Part shown: positions 18,159 through 26,768 of the stretch, piece by piece
How positions within the stretch are numbered: position 1 is the stretch's first letter
How the letters are laid out: each line of letters opens with the position of its first letter
From: Pandoraea iniqua
GTDB lineage: Bacteria > Pseudomonadota > Gammaproteobacteria > Burkholderiales > Burkholderiaceae
Assembly (NCBI RefSeq): GCF_902459685.1
Contig: NZ_CABPSF010000013.1
Location: forward strand, 1-59,712
Reading direction: 5' to 3'
DNA length: 59,712 nucleotides
Notes under the pieces: generated by a model
The model's database searches: none
The model's input: only the letters and a program-made list of their open reading frames with translations
What the model was told of the DNA's origin: nothing
Program-made: the position numbers and the translations under genes

Positions 18159-18361
18159 CACCGCTTCCCGCAGCATTTGCTTGATCTCACATCGAAGTGA
18201 GCCCCGCCCTTGTGAGGGTTGGTCGTTCGCCGTGCTCCGGAATATCCACCCTTCACATGGCAAACGATGGGAATCGCCAACGGAATCGGCATGGATGCGA
18301 TAAAAACAAGCATTACGCACGATCTTGAACCAAAGGAAAAACAGGTACTCATTTCACTCAC
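18158..18361 (-). CDS. Small protein with N-terminal hydrophobic segment (67 aa)
   Basis: The product has a hydrophobic stretch (VMLVFIASMPIPLAIPIV) after 15 residues, then a basic Gly/Cys tail ending CCGKR. It overlaps the next gene by one base and the previous by eight. No family recognised. Could be a coupled leader for the 43-residue protein. Confidence 0.45.
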   Translation of the reverse strand: MSEMSTCFSFGSRSCVMLVFIASMPIPLAIPIVCHVKGGYSGARRTTNPHKGGAHFDVRSSKCCGKR

Positions 18362-18593
18362 TTTCTACGGCACGTCCAACGTTTTCAGCCATGTCACTCG
18401 ACTCCATTTGCCCGTACAGCACATCGCAGAGCAACACCATGAATTCAATGCAGCCATAGCCAACCACAATCGTCACAAGAATCGTACCCAAATTATCAGT
18501 ATTCATCCCTATCCTCTTATTGCCGTCACGGGTTTTCTCGTCCTCTGCACCCACCCGCCGGAGCAAACAATCCACTTCGTCTAAAATCGACAT
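18354..18593 (-). CDS. Small single-span membrane protein (79 aa)
   Basis: From ATG 18593 (MSILDEVDCLLRRVGAEDEK) a charged N terminus precedes one span (TILVTIVVGYGCIEFMVLL). A second start at 18506 with AGAGGATAGGG before it would give a 50-residue version consisting mostly of the span; this ribosome site is the better one. Part of the small-membrane-protein row. Confidence 0.5.
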   Translation of the reverse strand: MSILDEVDCLLRRVGAEDEKTRDGNKRIGMNTDNLGTILVTIVVGYGCIEFMVLLCDVLYGQMESSDMAENVGRAVESE

Positions 18594-18785
18594 CCTGTCG
18601 TGCACTGCCACGGCGTGGCGATGCCGCGATCATCACCTTCCGCTTTGCCTCCGCTGCACCCCAACCGCTCTATTGCGAACTGCGAGAAATTCCTTTTACC
18701 CACATTTCCGGCCCGAAACACATCCTTGGGTCAGCCCCGACACGATGAGCGGCGCCTTCATCTTGAGTCCTTCATAGACCGTGAC

Positions 18786-18920
18786 TCAGAACATCAGGGC
18801 AGCCAGTGCGGCTACAGCAAGAACAACAGCTATCACCGCTAGAGAGATCGCTATCTCCAGAAGCGACGCTTGCATTAGCGAGCGCAACCGCCGCACTCGT
18901 GCTCTCCAATTTGTTGACAT
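18786..18920 (-). CDS. Very small membrane protein (44 aa)
   Basis: ATG 18920 is preceded by GGAAAGG with good spacing. The product has a basic amphipathic start (MSTNWRARVRRLRSLMQASL) and one span (LEIAISLAVIAVVLAVAALA). The basic-then-hydrophobic design resembles small hydrophobic toxins or stress peptides, but no antisense RNA is visible. Missed by length-limited gene callers. Confidence 0.55.
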   Translation of the reverse strand: MSTNWRARVRRLRSLMQASLLEIAISLAVIAVVLAVAALAALMF

Positions 18921-18996
18921 ATCCTTTCCTGCTCACACTCCGTGCAATTGTTTGGATAGCAATGAGAAGATATAACACTCCTTGCAAACCTCCCAA

Positions 18997-19446
18997 ACGA
19001 GATCTTTCGCAGATATTGCGAAGAGCAGATGACCGGGTGTGCGGCCCTGAGGCCGGCAGACTCGCATTTCACCGGAGTTGGCGCATGCCGGAGAAGTGAA
19101 CCGTAAACGAATCGCCGACAGGGTCAATAGCGTCGCGGATAGGCCCCTCCGCGGCTCGATGGCGTTGTCCGAGATTCGGTCAGGCGTTGATGAACCAACA
19201 TCTGGAGGTTGAAACCGGGGTCTTAGCCATCATCACTTCGACGGTGCACGCAAACCATGCCCCGCGACAGGGTTCGGACGTGAGCCGCGTATCGGCATCA
19301 AAACCGCTCAGCAGACACGCAATCCTCGATGTCCCTGTGGGGTAGGGGGATTATCCAGATAAGGGGACACAAATGAGTGGATGACCAAGGATTCCGGACC
19401 GACGTCGAGCAAACGAACTGTCAGCAGATTTCGAGGCTAATTGGGG
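18997..19446. other. Gene-free stretch with possible IS debris
   Basis: No coding frame is convincing. The segment 19022-19100 (gccctgaggccggcagactc) and a 20-base motif at 19351-19370 (tatccagataaggggacaca) look like pieces of insertion sequence ends, but I cannot assign a family. Confidence 0.35.
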
Positions 19447-20346
19447 CTACTTTGGCAGGTAGCGGCCGTCGTGCTCGGACCAGCGATATGTCTTTCGCCA
19501 CGCCCCCTTTCTCTGGCGCAGTTGCAGATCGTGAAAGCCCTCGGTTTTCGCCGCCAAAACGTTCAAAACGTTGCTCGCGTCATACATGTCGTGATTGCGT
19601 GTACCGTCTGGGTTCCAGTCCCCAGCAATCATCTCGAAGTACATCATGGGCGCCGCAAACACCACTTTCAATTCATTGCTGTCGATGCGAAACAGATACA
19701 GAGCCTCAAACGAAGCGCTTCCGCCCGCGTAGCCGTCGCTCCAGCCAGCGCGAACACCGAAGGCCGGCTCGTCATCTTTGATGCGAAATGCCGCGAGATC
19801 AAACCGCAACCAATTGTCAGGCAGAACAGCATCGTCATCGTCAGCATGCGGAACGTCAATATCACTATCGACCCAATCTGTCGGCGTTTCGATTGGTGCG
19901 AAAGTTCTCGCAATCAGGCGCGGACTCCCTCCGCTGACACGCTCGAAAACGCCGAACCAAGCCTGCGCACTTTCGGTCCGACACTCATCGCTCTTGCGCA
20001 TGTGCGCAGCTTCTTCACCTGAGTGTGCCAAGCAGACAATGGCAACAAAAGAATCTGGCCGTGCTGACCACGGCTTGGCACCGGCCAGTACCAAACGAGC
20101 AGGATCGCTTCCAGGAACCAATGCCGACTGCAGCAAGCTCGCAGTAAAACCGTCCGGCAAATGAATCCCAAGGCCGTCATCGCGTGCTTCGCCCGACATC
20201 TCGAAGTCGAAGGCCGCCTTTGCCTCTGGGGTACTGAACTCACTTCGCGCACCGTCGATCGAGTGCGCCTTACCGGCTGCGCAGGCAAACGGCAACATTA
20301 GCGGAGTGAGCGCAACTAAGGTTGCAACAGTTCGAAGAATTCTCAT
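19447..20346 (-). CDS. Secreted protein of unknown function (299 aa)
   Basis: From ATG 20346 the product starts with a signal peptide (MRILRTVATLVALTPLML, cleaved after ACAAG). The mature part is beta-rich with LHLPDGFTAS-like and ASFEALYLFRIDSNELKVVF segments and ends in WRKTYRWSEHDGRYLPK, a C-terminal pattern of uncharacterised periplasmic proteins. The frame is open far upstream; a GTG at 20484 overlapping the TGA of the preceding small gene is an alternative start but would bury the signal peptide. Confidence 0.75.
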   Translation of the reverse strand: MRILRTVATLVALTPLMLPFACAAGKAHSIDGARSEFSTPEAKAAFDFEMSGEARDDGLGIHLPDGFTASLLQSALVPGSDPARLVLAGAKPWSARPDSFVAIVCLAHSGEEAAHMRKSDECRTESAQAWFGVFERVSGGSPRLIARTFAPIETPTDWVDSDIDVPHADDDDAVLPDNWLRFDLAAFRIKDDEPAFGVRAGWSDGYAGGSASFEALYLFRIDSNELKVVFAAPMMYFEMIAGDWNPDGTRNHDMYDASNVLNVLAAKTEGFHDLQLRQRKGAWRKTYRWSEHDGRYLPK

Positions 20347-20480
20347 GATTATTTGAAAACTGGCAACAAGTCGTCCTGAACAACCCGTACGGCACCGGCC
20401 ATAGATCACTTTCCCGTCTTCGCTCGGCCGTTTAGCAGCAAAGACGATAAGATCGTCGCCTACATCCGGCTTTGACCTAT

Positions 20481-20633
20481 TCACCCGCCGTCTCTTGCCG
20501 TTACGGCATCGCCTTCCACCTTTCGGTAGGAAGCGCATCGATCCCACGCATCGCTTAGTATTAGCACTGTCTCGACAATGCCGTAACCGATTGCGAAAAC
20601 CGCGATGACAATTCTCCAGGCATTGGCAATCAT
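20481..20633 (-). CDS. Small membrane protein (50 aa) coupled to upstream gene
   Basis: ATG 20633 shares its A with the TGA of the upstream gene (TGATG). The product is MIANAWRIVIAVFAIGYGIV and a polar tail: one membrane span. Too short for most gene callers. Sits in a minus-strand chain of three genes with the secreted proteins on both sides. Confidence 0.55.
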   Translation of the reverse strand: MIANAWRIVIAVFAIGYGIVETVLILSDAWDRCASYRKVEGDAVTARDGG

Positions 20634-20920
20634 CAATCTTCAAGCGAAGCCTCTACAGCTTCTCGCTTCTCCTTGTTCACTAGCGTGTCGTCTTCGAACC
20701 CCGGGCACACGTCTACTTCGTCGTGCACAGCCCACAACATGGCAGTTCTCTTACCGCCGGCCGCCACACGATAGATCTCGCCGCTAGTCATCGTGATTCT
20801 GGTTCGGTCGTCCGTGACCCGAGAAATTTCCTTGGGTTCGCACTCATTTGCACTCGACAATCTCGAGACAATTAACAGGACCACGACCAGCGCAAAGCTC
20901 GCCTTGCTCTTTCCCCTCAC
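20633..20920 (-). CDS. Small secreted protein (95 aa)
   Basis: A signal peptide (MRGKSKASFALVVVLLIVSR, cleaved near LSSANE) precedes a 70-residue mature domain with two Cys (CEPKE and VCPGF), RTRITMTSGEIYRVAAGGKR resembling a small beta barrel. Followed by a coupled membrane protein gene. Function unknown. Confidence 0.65.
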   Translation of the reverse strand: MRGKSKASFALVVVLLIVSRLSSANECEPKEISRVTDDRTRITMTSGEIYRVAAGGKRTAMLWAVHDEVDVCPGFEDDTLVNKEKREAVEASLED

Positions 20921-21124
20921 TCCGCCCTCCCATCAGCACCCGCTATGTCCGCTCAAATGTGAGAGATTTCGATACGCTCTCAGCCCACCGTAGGCAATCA
21001 TGACGTATAGCACCCTTCAACGGCGTCTCGAATGAGACAATCCTTGCATGCGGTATGCGGGTGTGAAAAGGATGTCGCTGGAGCCGTCCCGCAGTTCACC
21101 TCGCTGGCGAACCGAGGAGTTCTT

Positions 21125-22215
21125 TCACGTTGGGGTTTGGACATCGTCCCACGCAGCCCGGAGGAACGATGCCAGCCAGTTCAATGCGTGATGCCGCTCG
21201 CGAATGATGCCTTCGTGTATGCCATTCGGTGGGCTCATTCCCTTCTGCCGCGCCTGCACAGCCAACCAGTGCAAGCAGAAATGTTCATCTAAAACGTCGA
21301 GAATTTCTGCAGGTTGCCGTAATCTCGGCCTAGAGCGGGTGTTGATTCTTGCTCCACTTTGAACAACACGAACGAGAGCCTCCGCGTCGCAAACGTGGAC
21401 TGGTTCCGGCAACGTTTCGACCAATTCCAAGGCCCACGCAAGCACTTGGAGGGCTTCGTAGCGCCAAACAAAATTAATCAGTAATTGCTCCTCCGGGGCA
21501 GCCGTCCGTAAGAATTCCGCCTCAAGTGGGCTGAGTGCATCAAATCCCGCCGGGAATTCCATGCGAAGCCGATCAATAAGCGGATTCCCTTTCGTGGCTA
21601 GCGCTTCACCTTGCAACGCCACTATCAAAAGGGCTTGTGCGCGCAATGCGACCTCACGCGCGGAACGAAAAGCGTCAATTCCCGCACAGATACGACTGGA
21701 GGCAGAGTTCGTGGCACATGCAATCCGCACTTCGCAAGTCCCTCGAGTACCCGCTCACGTCGAGCCTGCGCCTCTTCAGGAAACGGGACCTCTCCATCCG
21801 TACCCAGAGAATCCCCAGTAGTTGCGGAGACGAGCAATCGACCGATCGGATCCCTAACGGTAGAATCCGGCCAGATGACGATCGCATTTGCGCCCCTTGC
21901 CCATTCGGAGAAAGAACGAAATTCAGACGTTTCGATGTTCGCACACAGGTGCACCTGTGTGCGTTGCACATGCCGAATGCACTGATATAGCTTCGACGTC
22001 ATAACGGCACCACGCCTCGAATACAAGAGGCCAACGACATCGTCGAGATGCGGTGCAAACTCAGGGGCGACCAAAGTTCGGCACGAAATCAGTTTGTGGG
22101 TAAACGGAAGGTCTGGCGGCTCAGAAACAGTGCAATATGCGTTAATTAACACGTGAGGCGACTTGGGTTCCGAGACTGACGACCTAAGTATTCGTCGAAA
22201 GGATTGTAAGAACAT
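21125..22215 (-). pseudogene. DUF4272 family protein, frameshifted
   Basis: From ATG 22215 the first frame runs through GEVPFPEEAQARRERVLEGL and PPVVSVRELTL, the DUF4272 hallmark, and then loses sense. The other frame takes up immediately with RSAREVALRAQALLIVALQG and continues to a normal end (ALNWLASFLRAAWDDV) at 21125. The switch lies at about 21665-21675 and needs a one-base insertion or a two-base deletion. DUF4272 proteins occur near toxin-immunity loci. Total about 360 codons, usual for the family. Confidence 0.8.
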
Positions 22216-22340
22216 GTCCGGGCAGAACAATCGATGAAATCTGCCGCTGACCGGTGGCACGCACATGTGCGTCTACCCCACAATAGGCTGTTCGCGCCCC
22301 GTTCAGCAAGCTACTGGTTGGCAACCCAGCTCAAGGTACG

Positions 22341-23519
22341 TCAAGGCGCAGCCCAAAAGTCGAGGGACTTCTTGCCGAGCCATTGGCCCTCTAACTCGTC
22401 ACCTTTGACCTCGGCTCGAATCAGCGGTTTGGGCGTATCGCCGCTGTCGAATTCGCTCAACTCTACGACGTTGCCAATCACCTTTCCGCTCAGCGAGATA
22501 GGCGTGCGGTACTTGTCATAGAAGTAGCTGCCGTCCAGCGAGTCGTCGTTGTAGCGCCGGGACAAATACAGTGTGATGGCGGCCTTCCCCACACGGCCTT
22601 GCAAAATCTGTCCATACGGATCGACTTGTGGCGCAACCTTCGGGCCACTCATTAGTAGGTACTTGCCGTAAGCAGTAAAATACGGCGCGAGATCAGCGAT
22701 TTTGTAAGTGACCTTCTGGTTGCCGACATCGTCCAACGCACGCATCGCGTGGTTGCTGCAGCGCTCATACAGAAAGGTGATGGACTCACCTTCTATTTTT
22801 AGAGTTGCATCGGCCAATTTGTAGTATTTTCCATAATCTGGAATTGACTCTAGGCAGCTCTCATACATGCCGATGGTTGACGCAATGCGCTCCTCTTCAT
22901 CGTCCTGTCTGTTGTTTTGGCGAGGCTTCGGCCAAGGTGTCGCGACGCCTTTCAGCTTGCGGTTGGCGACTGCGGTCTTGTTTAGACTCTCGATGGCTCT
23001 CCTGTACTCAAGCGTGCGTTTCGTTGAGTTCTTCTGTAGGAGCTTCGCGCCGCCTGACGGTGTGAATATGTCGGACGCGAAGATCACCCGCCCTGTGGTT
23101 GCATCGAAGTTGTACTGCCTCCCGTAATGCTCGCAATAGGCACCGCAGCCCTCGGCTTCGACTTCGAGCGCCAAGATTCGATCGTCGTTGCGAAACACCG
23201 AGAAGCCGAATTCAGAGCTACCTTGCGAGGTGCCGTCCGCATCCTTCGTCAGTATTATTTCGTCGGAATACCTGGCTGGGGCCGGCCCCTCGACCATGTC
23301 GAGGAAGATGAGATTGTTGATGCGAGCGTCACGCCTGGTATCACCGGATTGGGCGTATGGCAACGAGCCTTGCAGCGAGCCCTTGTACGTGATCGTCTTC
23401 ACTGCGATAGGTGCTGATGGGGCCGCAACCACGAGGGCTGACGACGCGGTGGCAATACAAGCGAAGAAGACGCGGATGAACATAATGATCGTTTGAGAAG
23501 ATGAGAATTTTTGTGCCAT
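22341..23519 (-). CDS. Secreted protein of unknown function (392 aa)
   Basis: The N terminus has a signal peptide at MFIRVFFACIATASSALVVA (from 23483); an in-frame ATG at 23519 with GGGGG before it adds 12 residues. The mature protein contains a cysteine pair in AEGCGAYCEHYGRQYNFD (a conserved calcium- or substrate-loop-like feature) and a C-terminal beta domain with DGSYFYDKYRTPISLSGKV and LEGQWLGKKSL. These are typical of proteobacterial periplasmic proteins with a DUF3298-like body; I cannot confirm the family. Confidence 0.75.
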   Translation of the reverse strand: MAQKFSSSQTIIMFIRVFFACIATASSALVVAAPSAPIAVKTITYKGSLQGSLPYAQSGDTRRDARINNLIFLDMVEGPAPARYSDEIILTKDADGTSQGSSEFGFSVFRNDDRILALEVEAEGCGAYCEHYGRQYNFDATTGRVIFASDIFTPSGGAKLLQKNSTKRTLEYRRAIESLNKTAVANRKLKGVATPWPKPRQNNRQDDEEERIASTIGMYESCLESIPDYGKYYKLADATLKIEGESITFLYERCSNHAMRALDDVGNQKVTYKIADLAPYFTAYGKYLLMSGPKVAPQVDPYGQILQGRVGKAAITLYLSRRYNDDSLDGSYFYDKYRTPISLSGKVIGNVVELSEFDSGDTPKPLIRAEVKGDELEGQWLGKKSLDFWAAP

Positions 23520-23655
23520 TGTCGCCCCCTATTCGCGCCCCCATGCCAATGGAGTTCAAGACCGCGGAATAACGGAGTTTTATGGGGCTCCGGCTTGCCC
23601 CCCAGGACGAGGGGCTGCACTCATTCCGGAAGGCGTCGGCCAATGCGACAAATAG

Positions 23656-24285
23656 TTAGCGCTCCCCGAAGCAACCATCGAGGAGTCGCGACAGCCTCCT
23701 ACACACCACCTCACGCGCCTTCTTCGTCTTGAAAACGGTGGGGACATGCGTGAGAAATCCTCTCCACCTGTATCTGTCTTGATCACGCTCTTTTGCTGAA
23801 AGGAAGTCCAACAACTCTATTGCAGAGTCCACATTGAATGCCCAAAGCGTGTGCGCCCGGTAGTGAATAGAGAAATACGCATCGTTTGGCCACAACAGGA
23901 GGTGCTTCCTCCTGAGGTGACATTGAGCACAGGCGATTGCACCCTCACCCTCGCCGCGCCGATCTCGAAAGCATTTCGGATGCGACCATTCTGATGCTTT
24001 ATAGCCTGTTGGCAAGTTTTTTATCGAGCTTTCGGGGTTACCGTGAAGCCCTTGGTGGTAGAGTGCCCCGTGCCACGATTGGCCGATTGTTTTTTGAAAC
24101 TTGCGGTACTCAAACAGATCACTTCGTTGAAAGAAGTCGATATCGCGCCGCCGCACGATTTCGCGGACCTCCGCAAACTCGAACTCGGCAAGTCGACCAC
24201 ATCGCGGGCACTTAATGTCCAAAAGATGAGGCATCGGGTTCCAGTCATATCGCCCAGTCAATGCGCCCCCTATTTCTTCATCCAC
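23656..24285 (-). CDS. Conserved hypothetical with zinc-knuckle motifs
   Basis: A 209-residue soluble protein. HLLDIKCPRCGRLAEFEFAE near residue 20 and ACAQCHLRRKHLLLWP near 118 give two CxxC pairs. The last third (HTLWAFNVDSAIELLDFLSA) is helical. I recall similar uncharacterised proteins in Burkholderia and Pseudomonas. The start may be internal at 24234 (MPHLLDIK). It lies between pbpC and the secreted protein gene on the same strand. Confidence 0.7.
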   Translation of the reverse strand: MDEEIGGALTGRYDWNPMPHLLDIKCPRCGRLAEFEFAEVREIVRRRDIDFFQRSDLFEYRKFQKTIGQSWHGALYHQGLHGNPESSIKNLPTGYKASEWSHPKCFRDRRGEGEGAIACAQCHLRRKHLLLWPNDAYFSIHYRAHTLWAFNVDSAIELLDFLSAKERDQDRYRWRGFLTHVPTVFKTKKAREVVCRRLSRLLDGCFGER

Positions 24286-24367
24286 ATGCGCCGCATGAAC
24301 TTGACAGCGGTGCCCCCCAATGCGAGCGTGGATGCCCGATCTTTCCAGGTCCCCAATCGCCGCGTCC

Positions 24368-26682
24368 TCATTGAACTCTCCGATTTGGCTCAGTTCCAGT
24401 TCGCCACTTACTGCGCATATTCTCGCCGTCCTTTTCTGTAGCGCCTCTCACTTCGAATCGCACCTCGTCCTGCACTTCCCCCCGTGCGTCAACCAACGCA
24501 AGTACGTGACGTCCGGGCCACGGCAACCATCCGACCCGAGCCGTGCCCGCCAGCGGTTTGCCGTCGAGCCGCCATGCCGCGCCCTTGGGCCACGCCGCAG
24601 CCACCTGGAACCACAACCGCTGATTGGCAGGCGGGATGTCGGGATCCAGCGCCACGATGGTCCCGTCGGTCGGTCCCGCGATGCGCCACAGCGGTCCGCT
24701 TGGCGCTTTGGTCGCCAGTGCGGACAGTGCAATCGTGCTCTGCGACGTGCCGGGCAAAAACCATTCCTCGCGTAAGGGTTCTACGTGCTCGGCGTACTGC
24801 ACCGCGACATGCTCCAGACCCGGCGGTGCCGGAGGCGGCAGACTCGCCGTGCGACGATGCAGATAGTCCATGACACGGTGCCAGATCGGCGCGGCGCCCG
24901 ACACGCCGGAGACGTCCCACATCGGCGCACCGTCGGCGTTGCCGACCCACACGCCGACCGTGTAGCGACGCGAATAGCCGACCGCCCAGTTGTCGCGCAT
25001 GTCCTTGCTCGTCCCGGTTTTCACCGCCGTCCAGTAACGCGTCGAGAGCGGGCTGTCGAGGCCGAATGTGCGCGTGCGCGCCTGGCGGTCCGCGATCATG
25101 TCCGACACGATGAAACTCACCTGCGGCGAGAACACGGTCGTGCGCTGTGCGTTGCGCGTGGCGCCCTTTGATTGCCCAGCGACGCGCGCGTTTGCGTTTT
25201 GAAGCGGCGGTGGCATCCGCTCGTTCACGCCACTGGCGACGCCACCATTGGCGAGCGCGCGATAGGCGTTCGCGAGCGACAGCAACGTCACGTCCGCACT
25301 GCCGAGCGCAAGGCTGAAGCCGTAGTAGTCGCCGCTTTGCGTGAGGGGTAGCCCCAGCGCGACGAGTGTCTGCGCGAAGCGGCGCGGCGCGGCGTGACCA
25401 TCACGAGCGTGCGCACGGCGGGCACATTCAGCGACGACCCTAGCGCCGTGCGCGCACTGACCCAACCCTTGAAATGCCGATCGTAGTTCTGGGGAATGTA
25501 CAGACCGCCCCCCGTGGGCAGATCGATCGGGGAATCGTCGAGTAGCGACGCCGCCGTCAATCGCTGCTCGGCAATCGCCTGTGCGTAGAGGAACGGCTTG
25601 AGCGTCGAACCTGCCTGACGCGCAGACATCACACTGTCCACCTGCGCAGCCGACGACAGCGGGCCCGACGATCCGACCCATGCCAGGATGTCGCCGCTCG
25701 CATTGTCGATCACGACGATCGCGCCGTCCTGCACGTTGCGAGAGCGCCCCGGCGTGCCCAACTCCCGCAACGTCTGCTGCAGCGTCGTCACGGCCATGCG
25801 CTGGAGATTCACGTCCAGCGTGCTGGTGATACGGGTCCCCGCAGGTGGACGGCTTTCGCCGAAGACACGACGGGCGAAATGCGGTGCGAGATTGACAGCG
25901 TCGCGCGTCGTCATCACGCTGGCCGGTCGAGAGAATACGAGTTGCGCGTAGCCCTCGAGACCGTTGCATTCCGACGCCTGCCCCATGTCGCGAAGCATGC
26001 CGCACGCGCGTTGCGAGACACGCGCCGCCGCCGCGTTGGGTGCGCGCAATAACGCAACCGCCAGTGCCGACTCGCGGGCATCCAGACCGATGGGCAACTT
26101 GCCGAAGAGCGTTTGCGAGACGGCGGAAATGCCTACGAGTTCGCCGCGAAACGGCACGAGGTTCAGATACGCCTCGAGAATCTGATCCTTGCGCCAGCGC
26201 TGTTCCAGCCACATGGCCGTCGCTGCCTGACCGATCTTTTGCGTCACGGAACGATTGCGTGCGCTGGGGCGCAGATCGTCGTCCAGCAGCCCCGCCAATT
26301 GCATCGTGAGTGTCGACGCACCCCGCGTGCGCGAATGCCAGAGATTGCCCCAGGCAGCAGCGGCCACGCCGCGCCAGTCGACGCCACTGTGCTCGTAGAA
26401 GCGCTTGTCCTCCGAGACGATCAACGCCTGACGAAATGCCGGTGAGACATCGGCAAGCGTGACCCAGTCGCCGCGCTGCGCCTGCATGTCAGCCCGCAGA
26501 CGTTGCAACGGCTCGCCATGGCGGTCGAGCAGAATCCAGTCCGACGCACGCCAGTCCTGACGCACCTCGTCAAACGATGGCACTGCGTGCGCCAGTGAGA
26601 TACTCCCGACCCACATCAAAGTCACCAGCAAAGAACGAGCCCAACGGGTACTCCATACAACCGTTGGAGTCGCCGCACCCAT
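24368..26682 (-). pseudogene. pbpC: Penicillin-binding protein 1C, frameshifted in a 5-base repeat
   Basis: ATG 26682 follows AAAGGAAC. Signal-anchor, then glycosyltransferase family 51 domain (SEDKRFYEHSGVDWRGVAAA, GASTLTMQLAGLL) and transpeptidase (AGSTLKPFLYAQAI with the catalytic Ser; SSLNVPAVRTLVMV). There the frame breaks: (GCGGC)x3 at 25379-25393 puts the reading out of frame; with two copies it continues FAQTLVALGLPLTQSGDYYG, VKTGTSKDMRDNWAVGYS (KTG motif) and a BiPBP C-terminal domain to 24368. Normal length is about 770 residues. PBP1C polymerises peptidoglycan in the periplasm and pairs with the upstream alpha-2-macroglobulin. Either a real slippage mutation or a sequence error. 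Confidence 0.85.
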
Positions 26683-26768
26683 TTCGTTCCTTTCTCGGTA
26701 TCCCTCCCTCCTTGTAGGCGCCTCAGATTTATCCGCGGCGCAGCAAGGCCAGCACACTTTCCCCGTCA

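Noticed and set aside
19351-19370. Riboswitch or attachment site
   Set aside because: A single isolated motif; no second copy or structure seen.
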